From assembly GCA_009193035.1 (NCBI GenBank), contig SWDT01000176.1:1-64000 (forward strand): a DNA stretch of 64,000 nt, in the 5' to 3' direction. Every line of letters begins with the position of its first letter. The stretch's first letter is position 1. The DNA is from Halicephalobus mephisto (taxonomy: Eukaryota > Nematoda > Chromadorea > Rhabditida > Panagrolaimidae). The notes below the pieces were generated by a model, which worked only from the letters and a program-made list of their open reading frames with translations, was not told the origin of the DNA and did not search any database. A program made the position numbers and the translations under genes. Shown here in pieces: positions 35,389-46,389 of this stretch.

Positions 35389-35560
35389 TACACACAAAAG
35401 AAACGTAACTTTCGGCACAGTAACAAATGGAAATCGTAACTATTATGTTTTAATTCTCGTCACAAATGTTCAATATTCACGAAAAATGTGACGGTTTTGT
35501 TACATTTTTGTTAACTTTCGCAATTTTTACGGAGCTAAAAGTTACACTTTTTTGTGTAGA
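35389..35560. mobile_element. MITE family, copy C
   Basis: Third copy of the 160-bp family, same orientation as copy A, with the best-kept ends: ACACAAAAGAAACGTAACTT at left and the inverse of ACACAAAAAAGTGTAACTTT at right. It lies about 150 bp downstream of the next minus-strand gene. Confidence 0.75.
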
Positions 35561-35709
35561 ACGATTCTGAATCCAAAGTTACATAATAAAATTTATTGTT
35601 ATAATCGCCGATATTAAACAAAAGAATGTATTGATGAATCAGTTTCAATCAATTTTTACAGATAATGTAGGCTTAGGATAACCGGAAGAGTTCTGCAGAC
35701 TGCCTCGAG

Positions 35710-36279
35710 TTAGCATCCGCAACCACATCCACATCCACAGTTGTTGTTGTTGTTTCCGTCGAGGGAAATAACAGTGTATGTGTTACTGCCGCTGTCGCAT
35801 CCACATCCAGAGTTACATCCACAACCGGAGTTGCATCCTGAGTTACATCCACAGCTGGAGCCACATCCGGAATTGCATCCAGAGTTGCATCCACAGCCGC
35901 TGTTTCCGCTATCCAAACTGATGACGGTCAATCCGTTGTTGTTGTTGTTGTTGCATCCACATCCAGAGTTGCATCCGGAGTTACATCCACAGCTGGACCC
36001 ACATCCAGAATTGCATCCAGAGTTGCATCCGCAGCCACTGTTTCCGCTATCCAAACTGATGACGGTCAATCCGTTGTTGTTGTTGTTGCATCCGGAGTTG
36101 CATCCACAGCTAGATCCACAGCTAGAGCCACAGCCAGAGTTACATCCACAGCTAGATCCGGAGTTACATCCACATCCGCTGTTTCCCATAACAGGAACAC
36201 TGTAGAAGATCTGTGCTTCAGTGGCATAGATGCAAACAAGGACGAAGAAGGCGAGGGAGAGAACGCGGAAAGAAGACAT
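35710..36279 (-). CDS. Secreted Gly-Cys-Asn repeat protein with TVISLDS motifs
   Basis: A single-exon frame of 189 residues. A signal peptide (VLSLAFFVLVCIYATEA) is followed by low-complexity runs of GCGCNSGC, SSCGCNSGC and poly-Asn. These are broken at regular intervals by the hydrophobic motif TVISLD, seen three times. Each motif follows an Asn run (twice as GLTVISLDSGN). The protein ends in alternating Cys-Gly. The composition suggests a disulphide-crosslinked extracellular material (cuticle, eggshell or pharyngeal lining), which is inference. An AATAAA lies about 115 bp downstream (35592-35597 on the opposite strand). It is the first of three related-looking genes on this strand. Confidence 0.8.
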   Translation of the reverse strand: MSSFRVLSLAFFVLVCIYATEAQIFYSVPVMGNSGCGCNSGSSCGCNSGCGSSCGSSCGCNSGCNNNNNGLTVISLDSGNSGCGCNSGCNSGCGSSCGCNSGCNSGCGCNNNNNNGLTVISLDSGNSGCGCNSGCNSGCGSSCGCNSGCNSGCGCNSGCGCDSGSNTYTVISLDGNNNNNCGCGCGCGC

Positions 36280-36284
36280 GCTAA

Positions 36285-38430
36285 AACATGATTACTGTAC
36301 TATCATAAATATCAAAGACACTGTTATTGAAAATTCGCTTCTGGATCAACTTTCAGAACTTTCTAGAAGCATCCAGAGTTCCTGCTTCTGATTTTAGTTC
36401 AGAAAATTTCTAGATCCCAGAAGATTCCAAAATTTCCATGTAATTCTGGGGAGCTTCAAACGATTCTATGAAGTTCCCAAAGTCTTCAGAATCGTTATAA
36501 GGATTCTGGAAGCTTTTGCAGAATTCGAAAGTTTCAGAATCTTTCGTAAAAGTCTGAGAATTTTCGAAGATTTCGAAATTCTAGAAATCTCCGGAATTTT
36601 CTATTCGACTTTTGAGCAATTTCAGAATCTTCCATTGAATTTTGAAAAATTCAGAAATATTTACGAAATTCCGAAGCATTCTAGAACCTTCACTAAATTC
36701 TAGAAGATCCCAGTCTTCGAAAATTAAAAACTTACTTTGAATGAGCGAACGAAAGTGAACTGATATTCTTCCATTTCCTCGTGGCTTTTATACCTTTCAG
36801 ATTGTTCGATAAAGCTGATCGTTCCTGAGGCTTGATGGAAGACCCACCTATTCTAACACCTGTAAAAGTGCACAAAAAAAGAGCCACTGTCCACTCGAGA
36901 AACCTTAGGACTGGAAAGTAAGCAGAAAAAACTAGAAACGAGCTTTTGTTGACTTTTCAGACAAGCCTGTGAGTACGGTAGTGAATGATCGAAAGATTAG
37001 AAGTCGTACTTTATGACATCTCAAAGGACAGAATCGGATAGGGACTACTGTAATAAGGAAAAAAATCGTACATGATGTTCATTGAAAATAATTTTGGGAT
37101 TTTTAAAGTCGAAATCCGACTTAAACTTGTTTTTTCAGAAATTAAATTATTTTTACGAAAATTTTTTCGACATAAATTTCGATATTCTGGAATTTTATAA
37201 AATTTCTAATTTTTGACAATTTCAAAGATTTTTGGATTTTTAAATAATTCAAGAATTTCTAAAATATCTTTAATTTTTCAAAAATCTTCAGGATCTTCAC
37301 AAAATTATAAAAATTCAAAAGTTTATAGAATTTTGAAAAGCTCTAAAAATGTCAATAAAATTTCAAATATTCGAAATACTTTATTAAAATTTGAAATTTC
37401 CTACAAAATTTTCAAGTTTCAGAGGTCTTCATAGAATTCTAAAAAATATTTTAAGCAACTTCGAAATTTCAAGTTTTTATAGAATTTCGAAATTTTTTGA
37501 AAATTCACGAAATTCTAAAAGTTCTAGAAAATTTTCGAAATTTTAGAAATCTACAAAATTTTCCGCCTGATTCAGAAGAAATTTAGCGGTTCTAGAAAAT
37601 TCTAAAAACTTACAAAATTTTCAAAAGTTTTGAAATATCCTATTTAATTCACAAAAGTTTCTGTAAAATATTATTTCTATTTTTGTAAACTTAAAAATAA
37701 TAATTACTACGAAATTATTTTAATATAAAACTCTCCTATTTTTTATAAAATTTTAGAATTCTTAATTTCGGACTGCATATCTAACATGTCAATGATTTTG
37801 AAAAGTTCCATTAAATTTTCAAAGATATAAAAAATGTTCACTAAAATTTGGAATAATCTAAAAAACTCAAAAAATTTTAACTTGATAAATGTAAAAATTA
37901 AAAATGATCATTATTATGAAATTATCTCGGGAAGAATTTTCAGAATCGTTTAGAATTCTCCACAAATCTTGATTTCGGATATTTATTTTTAAAAAGTTCT
38001 TTCAATTTTCAAAGATTTTAGAAATTCTTTAAGATTTCAGAAAATTCCAAAATCTTCTACCGTATTCTGGAAGATTATAGCATTTTCAATAAAGTCCTTC
38101 AAAGTTACAGTAATTCCCACGAGATTTCCAAGGATTCTAAGACTTTCCAAAAGTCGTAATTTCAGACATTTTTTTAAAAATTGTATTTAATTTTGTAAAA
38201 TTATAGAAATTTTCTAAGATTCTAAAAAGTTGTATAATCTTCTACCGTATTCCGGAAGATTATACAACCTCCCATTTCAGATTCTGGAGTCTTTCGAAAA
38301 AATTTCACAAGATTTTAGGTGACTTCAAAAATCTATGAAATTTTCGAAAGTTGGAAAATTTTACATTGAATTCTAAGACCTTTTATGAAATTTTACAAAA
38401 TAAAAAAATTTAAGTTTTTAATTAGCAAGA
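36285..38430. repeat. AT-rich degenerate repeat field
   Basis: Two kilobases are built of drifted short motifs such as TTTCGAAATTCTAGAA, AGAATTTTCGAAA and ATTCTGGAAGATTATA. There is no stable unit length and no coding pattern. It separates two of the Cys-rich genes. Confidence 0.5.
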
Positions 38431-38644
38431 TTTTATACAACTTTTGAATCACGTTTTTGGATCGAGGAACCTTGATAACGACTTTTATTAATTACTTTCT
38501 TATTTTTAAGATAAAAGAAACCAATTAATTTGTAAATTACTGAAGCTACAATAATATTTTCGGAAAATGCTCCAAGAACTACTGCAGAGTGCTTGTTGCA
38601 TGACGGTTTCTGAAGTTGAAGCCGATTTTGGGAATCCACCAACG

Positions 38645-39193
38645 TTATCCACAAGAGTTACAGCAAGATTGACAACACGGTTGACAGCAAGGTTGACAAC
38701 AACATTCTTTTTCAGGAAGATTGATAACAGTCATCTCATAAGTCTGGCAACATGGCTGACAACAACTTTGTTGACAACACGAAGTTTGTTGTTGACAACA
38801 AGATTGACAACATGAAGTTTGTTGTTGACAACAGGGTTGGCAGCACGAAGTTTGTTGTTGACAACAACAACAGTCATTATTGTTGTTATTACAGGAAGGA
38901 ATGAAAATAGCTGTGCCACAATTAGAGTCACAACCAGAGTTACAGCAAGATTGTTGACAGCAAGACTGTTGACAGCAAGATTGTTGACAGCAAGACTGTT
39001 GGCAACAAGATTGTTGGCAACAGTTATTTTCACATCCTGAATTGCAGGTAGGGATGAAGTAAGCGTTGTAGCATCCGCAGGAGGTACACCCACAGCCACC
39101 CCCTCCACAACCCCATCCGGAACCCCCGAATAAGAAGGCTTCAGAAACTACATTGAATCCAAGAATCAACAGAAATAAAGTTGGTTTAGTCAT
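38645..39193 (-). CDS. Secreted Cys-Gln (CCQQ) repeat protein
   Basis: A single-exon frame of 182 residues from the first ATG. A signal peptide (LFLLILGFNVVSEA) precedes a Gly-Cys segment, five QQSCC repeats, and a second block of CCQQQTSC and CCQPCC repeats. Short hydrophobic strands (AYFIPTC, AIFIPSC, MTVINLPE) separate the blocks. The CCQQ composition recalls nematode abu/pqn-type prion-like Q/N-rich secreted proteins of the pharyngeal cuticle, but I see no defined domain. Crosslinking through disulphides and glutamine is plausible. It lies on the same strand, with the same plan, as the neighbours at 35.7 and 44.6 kb. Confidence 0.8.
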   Translation of the reverse strand: MTKPTLFLLILGFNVVSEAFLFGGSGWGCGGGGCGCTSCGCYNAYFIPTCNSGCENNCCQQSCCQQSCCQQSCCQQSCCQQSCCNSGCDSNCGTAIFIPSCNNNNNDCCCCQQQTSCCQPCCQQQTSCCQSCCQQQTSCCQQSCCQPCCQTYEMTVINLPEKECCCQPCCQPCCQSCCNSCG

Positions 39194-39214
39194 TTTCGAA
39201 AATTTCAAAATTTG

Positions 39215-40735
39215 AATTCAAAGTGGGGATGGAAGCCCTTTTATAGACTTCCCGAAATCCTGATTCCTTTGTAGCCAATTCCTGATCTTGCAAACATATC
39301 TGATCCTTGATTCAAAGATGTTTTCCTCGATCCAAAAACGGACACAGGCCAGTTTTTATCCAAATCCATTTTCTCCGATTTTTCTGTTTTTTGGATATTT
39401 AACCTTTAATTTTTCTCAAAAAAAATTAAATTCATCAAACTAGAAAATTAAATAATGAGATTAAGATTAATTTTTGTACAAGTACTCATTTCCTTTAATT
39501 TTCTCTAGGACACTCTTCTGGAACCGGAATTGCCTCGGGCTCTCGATCGTTTTACAAACATTCAAAACTTGGATTTTGTACAAACGCGATTTTTTTTGAG
39601 TTAGTTTATAAAAATTGAAAAAACTGGACTTGAAGGTACGAATTTCCTCCGAGAAAAACGAATTTTCAGGGCATTTGGAATCGAATTAATTTCTGATTAA
39701 TTATTATAAAAATTAAAATCAATAATAACCCTATAATTAAAAATAAAAATAAAAATTAAATTAAAATAAAATTTAAAAATATTACAAAGTGTTTTCGACA
39801 TGAATTTCTAAAATCATTAAAAAAGTCTTAAAATTACATTATTTTAAAAAATTTCTAAAAATTTTCTCAACACGTATTTTTAAATTTTAAGTTACTTTTA
39901 AAGTTTTTAATACATTTTAAACATCTTTCATTAAATCCTAAAAATCCTCAGAGTTTTTAATTCTAAAATCTTCCAGAATTTCCTCTTTGGATTCCGGGAA
40001 ATCCCGCAATATTTGACTAAATCCTCAAAAATTCCAAAAACTTTCACAAAATTATAATTTAAAAATCCAACAAGTGATTTTAAAACGTCTTTGATCTTTA
40101 AATCACACACCATAAGCTTTAAAAATCAAGAAAAACAAATAATTTTTAAATTAATTATTTCTGAGTCCCAAGTATTGTTTTCAGTAATTTGACCAGATTT
40201 TCCAAAACAGTCCTATGGTCAAATCACCGAACACAAAACTAGGATATGACATCAGAAAAATAAGAAACCAAAAAGTTCAAACTGTCTTCGAAAGTGCGAC
40301 TTACGTGTTCTCTCGTTCCTCACGTAAATCTAACTCCACCCCATTTTTAAATTTGTTTGCACTTTATAATTTCCTTTGTGGCTAAAAATCGAAGATGATG
40401 ACTCACATCGACCAAATTCACGTCAAAGTGTTTCTTGGTTGGACGGATTTGCGGGAAGGATCTCCGAAGTGACCACGGGACACAAAGTGAACACATTTTT
40501 TGTTCCTCAAGCTTTTGTAAACAATTACACTCATAAGTTAATGATCTTCATTTCGGAAATCTTTTTTAAGATCAGCAGGGACCATCTTTGCGAAAACTTT
40601 AATTAAAGAAATACATCCAAAAATTGATTAATAATATAGGAAAACCAAATAGAGATAATTTGCATAGGTCATTATTCCATATTTATGATGAAAATTCGAG
40701 ATAAGAAGAAACCAGTTTTGCTGTTGAGATCGCGA
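39215..40735. other. AT-rich intergenic
   Basis: Very AT-rich, with runs of AAATTTTAAA-like sequence around 39.7-40.1 kb. No gene seen. Confidence 0.4.
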
Positions 40736-40739
40736 GGAG

Positions 40740-41650
40740 TATCGCTGACGATTACGCGAATTACGATTTTCTCAAGGCTTCGATCGATGGAATACTGTTC
40801 CATAACGGATCTACTTCATAATAAGTGTATCCTACATAATGGTAGAAAAAACAATTGTGAATTATTTACTATATTTCGTTTTCCCTCAGAGGTGATTTTA
40901 GTATAGCGTTGTAATTGCTTTTGAACATGAACAAAATCATCGAAAATTTCATATTTTGTGGTAAATTTAGTTGACAATAAATATATCTTCCATAGTAGTA
41001 AGGAAAAATAATTACAAATTATATATTAAACTTTGTTTTTTAAAATTAATTTTAACATAAAATTCTATCTGCGCTTGAAAATAAGAGAACTTGGTAAAGT
41101 CATCAAAAATTTTATATTTTGTAGCAGATTTATTTCACAATATCTACATCCTCATGAGGAGGGAAATATAAGATAGATGACTTCAGTAATAAATTATGTT
41201 AAAATTTGCTTTTTTAAATTAATTTTAGTGCTAAATTTTACCTGCCGTTGGAAATAAGCGAATTCATTATATTCGTCATAAACTTTGCAAGAGAAACCAT
41301 ATCTATTGCACAATGCAAAGTTATCTCACAGGAAATACATCTTGAACAATGATAAGAAATCAGAACACAAATTGAATCACAAATTTTGTGTCAAACGTCA
41401 TTTTCTTTTTCGATTACTTTCAACACAAACTTCCACGTTTGCCGATGAATAAGCGAATTTGTCAAGGATTTTATACTTCGTAACAGATTTAATCCACAGC
41501 AAACATTTTTTCAATGGTAATAGGAAAACATTAAATCACAAACTACAAACATTATTGTTCTTTTTTAAGTTGATTGTGATTCGAAACTTCATCTACGTTT
41601 ATAAATCAGCGAACTTGAAGTTATCAGAAACTTCGTATAGATACTAATCT
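40740..41650. repeat. Degenerate tandem repeat, unit about 155-195 bp
   Basis: Five to six diverged units follow one another, starting near 40760, 40920, 41076, 41246, 41441 and 41598. Each carries the same order of blocks: AATAAGCGAACTTG, a TCATCAAAAATTTTATATTT-like stretch, TAACAGATTTAATTCACA, a GGTAATAGGAAAA-like stretch and ATTACAAATTAT. This is an old satellite-like array. Confidence 0.6.
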
Positions 41651-41654
41651 CATT

Positions 41655-44600
41655 TTCTGTAGTAGAAACACGGATTAGAAGTGAAGTTACTGTAAATAGA
41701 ATATTGTACTTCTGAATTATGTTCATAATTGAATTGGACTTTGATTTTTCAACCGAAAAGATGACTAGGAATTTGAAAATCCAATAGTCATGTATTTCGA
41801 TCAAATAAAAACCATCAATCCAAGGACAAAATCTGGAACTTGCGACTGTCTGAAATTCTGTAAGGTCAATAAAGTACCAAACAGGAACCATTGTGCTTTT
41901 GTGGCCCCACTCATAACTTGTACCGGATTTCTGTCGTGTAAAAAACTCCTAGATCCATGTTACATTAAGACTGAGAAACTTAATTTATAAGAATTACAAG
42001 AAAAAGTTTGAATGGAATAATAATGATTCTGTAAACTGTGTTTAATTAGAGATTTCTAGTATTTACAGACTTAAGTGCACTTTAATAGAAATTAGTTCCT
42101 GGATTTACCTTTGTAACAAAAAAGTTGGACGCTCTTCTCGGCTCTTTTGTCGACTGAGTTTAAAAATGGTTTATTTGTTGACTCTATTGTGAACAAAGTT
42201 CAAAAAAGACAGTAGACAAATTGCAATTTAGACTTTAATCTATTGTTTTATGATTACGGTATTTTCTACAGTATGTGAATTATATAAAGAAATCCAATAA
42301 AATATCATCTTTTGTCTTCTAGAGAGTTAAGCAAAGAAAATTCATCACTGAATTACATAGATTTGAAGATTGTAATATGATAATGAATTTTTTTAATCAT
42401 AAGTGATTATAAGCTTTCAGAGTGTAACGCTATCATTTCCTTATAAAAACTCAATACTGCTGTTAAATAAAAATCTCAAGTGGTTTTCTTATCTCCGGTG
42501 TATTCTTCCTCTTCATATGAACAAGTCACTTGTAATGTCCGAGGAACTAAGATGAGGTGTGAAGATAGTATATGCATAGTGATTTTTTGTATTTCCGACA
42601 TAATTTTCGTTCTTAACAAATTCCATACTTTTGTAATTTTGGTTTTTAGAATATATTCATCAAACATAATTAGAACCTTGTCATATATTTCCATTCCTTA
42701 GCATTTCATGAAACATAAATATATGAATCTTCAATGAGGAAGTTCATTGACAATAATTCACTTTATTGTCGATTGTATTCTTGTTATATTGATTGTTATC
42801 AAAGTTGAATTTGGGTAGTATCATGGTCTTGAGAAAGTTAGTAGTATGCTTTATTAAATAGCTAGAAAACATCTAAACTTCAGTTTTCTGCGAAACATTT
42901 AATGGTAATTTTGAACTTTTCTGACGGTTTGTTCAACCTGATCTAGGATATGTAGACAAATAATCATCATAACTCTGCATATCCTATGTAGAAGAGAACG
43001 AAGAAGCTATGATTGTTATCAAGTTCGTTTTCCTTTGTATTTCTATAAATAATATTCTTAAGCTTCAAATTAGTGTATGTGTTTCTGAATTTTACTACGA
43101 CTTTTAGATAAACTTATGTTTGATTCAATATAACATCTATTAAAGATGAATCTTTGATTTGATCGTATGCAGATATTTCTTGCCTCATCTTGATTAGATT
43201 CATTTTCCGTTAAATGTTTTACTGTAATTGTAAAATCATAAATCGGGTTTTGAGTTAGTTTGATAGAAGGTTTATAATTGTCATGCCAGATAAAATAGAA
43301 TACAGTAAAATTAATTGTAGGAGTGATATTTGAATATTTTTTAAATTCGAGTTCTTAAAAAAGATTCAGATCTTTCGTAATTATTTAAATACAGTAGAAA
43401 CTTGTCTTAGTATAACTATGACTCTTGTCTTCTGTTCTTCTGAATGTTTCCTCTCTTACTGTATCAAATCTTTATGTTCAATGAATCCTGCTACAGACAT
43501 GCATGATATTTTTGTTCTTGCTCTTATAAGTCTAATAATCCTTCACTTCATTTTTTTCAAGTGCTACTTGCAAAAATTACATTTGACTGAAAAATCTCTT
43601 GACTTTGTTTTTAGAAAAGTACGATTGAAATGGTCTTTGATGTTGCTCTTGTCCTTATTTGCAATAACATTTTTTTGTTGATTATTACATTTTTTATTTT
43701 AAATGCTTTCAAATCCAAATTTTTGAAAATAAGTAAAACTGATGTATAATAGACAGTGAAATGAAAATATAATCACAAAAAAGGAAAATTACAAGTTAAA
43801 TTTTTCAATATCGTTGACAATTGTTGTATTTTGTTATTATTATTGAAAGTTCCATTGACATTAACCATATTAAATCTCGAGTTAAGAATCTTTTCAAAAG
43901 TTACTCATTCAATTGATTCATATATTACAATTGAGTAAGATAACAACGTTGCTGTGAGATTTTCAAAAAGTTTTAAAATTTAAAATTTTGATATCTTATA
44001 ATGCTGATTTGAGGTAGAAGATTCTGCTTATTATGTTATCCTAATCTTGAAATCTACAACGTCCGATTAAAAACTTTCGATAAATCCTCCAATATATGAA
44101 TGATGGAATCTTACTGAATCCTTTCACAAAACGCATATATTTCAAGAATTACTATTATTATAGTTATATAACAACTTTTCGATTGAGTTTTCAACTTTAA
44201 TCTATTTAATATTATTTTTGATGTTCGATCATAATTGAGTAAACAAACACTATTTTTTTTTACTCAGCCGCTTTACCTTAGTCTCCCTTTTGAATTTCTT
44301 CTCATTCGTTCTTATTTAGCTTAATCTGCAAATTTTTATAGACTACAAGATCAATTGTGTCTCAAGAAAACGGAGGATTAAACCAATAAATCAAATATAT
44401 GGAGTTTAAATCTAGCACAAAAATAAAAAACATGTCGCACGAATTTTGATTTTTTCATTTTATCTCCCTTTGAGGATACTTTTGACATTACAATGACTAA
44501 GAAAGCATTATAAATTACTAAATTAAGAGTTGAAATTGATACAACTGCTATTCACAGTTGTCATTCGTCGTGGATTCTCGCGATTTTCCGGAGCGAGAAG
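41655..44600. other. Gene-poor AT-rich stretch
   Basis: No convincing gene. Several short open frames exist, without splice context or family signal. The best is listed separately at 43418. Confidence 0.4.
43418..43681 (+). CDS. Uncertain small membrane protein frame
   Basis: An 87-codon frame from ATG encodes two hydrophobic segments (IFVLALISLIILHFIFF and WSLMLLLSLFAITFF) with four cysteines near the N-terminus. No family is recognised. AT-rich DNA readily gives hydrophobic frames, so this could be chance. It starts about 25 bp after a CAGTAGAAACTTG resembling one end of the pogo-type MITE at 25.0 kb. Confidence 0.15.
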   Translation: MTLVFCSSECFLSYCIKSLCSMNPATDMHDIFVLALISLIILHFIFFKCYLQKLHLTEKSLDFVFRKVRLKWSLMLLLSLFAITFFC

Positions 44601-44602
44601 GA

Positions 44603-46387
44603 TTAGCAACCACAATCTGAAATAATGAAGTAAGGTTTAATTGATATTGAGGATAACTTACTACTACATCCACAATTATTATTATTATTGCTGGGGATCA
44701 ACAAGATCGTACCACCGTTGTTGTTGCAGTTGCAGTTCGATGGAGGACTAGCGAGAGAACAAAGAGCTGGACCACAGTTGTTGCTGCTACTTCCACAAGG
44801 ACAGGTGCTACATCCGCAAGAAGTTGGGCATGGACATTGTTGGCATCCACAGTTGTTATTGGCATCTTGTTGGAGAACGATGATCTGGCCACTGTTGCTG
44901 TTGCTGTTACAAGGGCAGCTACTGCATCCACAAGATGTTGGACATGGACATTGTTGACATCCACAGTTGTTGTTGGAGTCTTGTTGAAGAACAATAATCG
45001 GACCATTGTTATTATTATTGTTGCAAGGGCAGCTACTGCATCCACAGGAAGTCTGGCAGGGACAGGTATTACATCCACAGTTGTTGTTAGAATCTTGTTG
45101 AAGAACAATAATCTGACCACTGTTACTATTACTGTTGCAGGGACAGCTACTGCATCCACAAGAAGTTTGACAAGGACAAGTATTGCATCCACAGTTATTG
45201 TTGGAGTCTTGTTGGAGAACGATGATCTGGCCATTGTTATTATTATTGTTGCAAGGGCAGCTACTGCATCCACAGGAAGTCTGGCAGGGACATTGTTGAC
45301 ATCCACAGTTGTTGTTAGAATCTTGTTGAAGAACAATAATCTGACCACCATTGTTATTGTTACTGCAAGGGCAGCTGCTACATCCACAAGAAGTTTGACA
45401 AGGGCAACTACTGCATCCACAAGATGTTGGACATGGACAAGTATTACATCCACAGTTATTGTTGGAATCCTGAGATTGGACGACAATGATTTGATTGGAG
45501 TTACTGTTGCTTCCTGAGCATGGACAAGTACTACATCCACAGGAAGTTTGGCAAGGGCAGGTGCTGCAACCACAGGAAGTTTGACAAGGACACTGTTGAC
45601 ATCCACAGTTATTGTTGGAATTCTGAGGTTGGAGGACGATGATTTGACCACTGTTACTATTACTGTTGCAGGGGCAGCTACTGCATCCACAGGAAGTCTG
45701 GCAAGGACAGGTATTACATCCACAGTTGTTGTTGGAGTCTTGTTGAAGAACAATGACCTGACCACCACTGTTACTGTTACTGCAAGGACAGCTGCTACAT
45801 CCACAGGAAGTTTGACAAGGACAACTACTGCATCCACAAGATGTTGGACATGGACAAGTATTACATCCACAGTTATTGTTGGAGTCTTGTTGAAGAACAA
45901 TAATCGGACCATTGTTATTATTATTGTTGCAGGGGCAGCTACTGCATCCACAGGAAGTCTGGCAGGGACATTGTTGACATCCACAGTTGTTGTTGGAGTC
46001 TTGTTGGAGAACGATGATCTGGCCACTGTTGCTGTTGCTGTTACAAGGGCAGCTACTGCATCCACAGGAAGTTTGACATGGACATTGTTGACATCCACAG
46101 TTGTTGTTAGAATCTTGTTGAAGAACAATAATCTGACCACTGTTACTATTACTGTTGCAGGGACAGCTGCTGCATCCACAGGAAGTGGGGCATGGGCATT
46201 GCTGGCATCCACAGTTATTGTTGGAATCCTGGGGTTGGAGGACGATGATCTGACCACCACTGTTACTGTTGCTGCAAGGGCACTGCTGGCACCCACAACC
46301 CCAGTTGTTGAAAAATTGGGCGTTAACGTTGCCGAAGAAGAAGAGGATGACGGAAAAAGAAGCAACAGCAGCTATCAAGCGTGCCAT
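44603..46387 (-). CDS. Large secreted Cys-Pro/Asn repeat protein with IIVLQ motifs
   Basis: A signal peptide (SFSVILFFFGNVNA) is followed by about twelve tandem units. Each has a hydrophobic strand (G)QIIVLQQDS, an NNNCGC tract, then CPC.TSCGCSSCPC and an Asn/Ser linker. The final unit has ILLIPS instead. Read as one exon it is 594 residues. A canonical GTAAGT...TTTCAG intron (44661-44617) of exactly 45 nt, without in-frame stops, lies near the end. Splicing leaves a 14-nt last exon encoding NCGC and gives 579 residues ending NCGCSNCGC. Splicing is favoured because the intron-encoded residues (KLSSISIKPYF) break the repeat composition. Probably a crosslinked extracellular structural protein. 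It has the same plan as the genes at 35.7 and 38.6 kb. Confidence 0.82.
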   Translation of the reverse strand: MARLIAAVASFSVILFFFGNVNAQFFNNWGCGCQQCPCSNSNSGGQIIVLQPQDSNNNCGCQQCPCPTSCGCSSCPCNSNSNSGQIIVLQQDSNNNCGCQQCPCQTSCGCSSCPCNSNSNSGQIIVLQQDSNNNCGCQQCPCQTSCGCSSCPCNNNNNNGPIIVLQQDSNNNCGCNTCPCPTSCGCSSCPCQTSCGCSSCPCSNSNSGGQVIVLQQDSNNNCGCNTCPCQTSCGCSSCPCNSNSNSGQIIVLQPQNSNNNCGCQQCPCQTSCGCSTCPCQTSCGCSTCPCSGSNSNSNQIIVVQSQDSNNNCGCNTCPCPTSCGCSSCPCQTSCGCSSCPCSNNNNGGQIIVLQQDSNNNCGCQQCPCQTSCGCSSCPCNNNNNNGQIIVLQQDSNNNCGCNTCPCQTSCGCSSCPCNSNSNSGQIIVLQQDSNNNCGCNTCPCQTSCGCSSCPCNNNNNNGPIIVLQQDSNNNCGCQQCPCPTSCGCSSCPCNSNSNSGQIIVLQQDANNNCGCQQCPCPTSCGCSTCPCGSSSNNCGPALCSLASPPSNCNCNNNGGTILLIPSNNNNNCGCSSKLSSISIKPYFIISDCGC

Positions 46388-46389
46388 TG

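Noticed and set aside
35673..36205. Alternative frames over the Gly-Cys repeat gene, including a His-Pro-Glu-Leu repeat on the plus strand
   Set aside because: Same cause: repeat DNA stays open in several frames. They lack a signal peptide or gene context.
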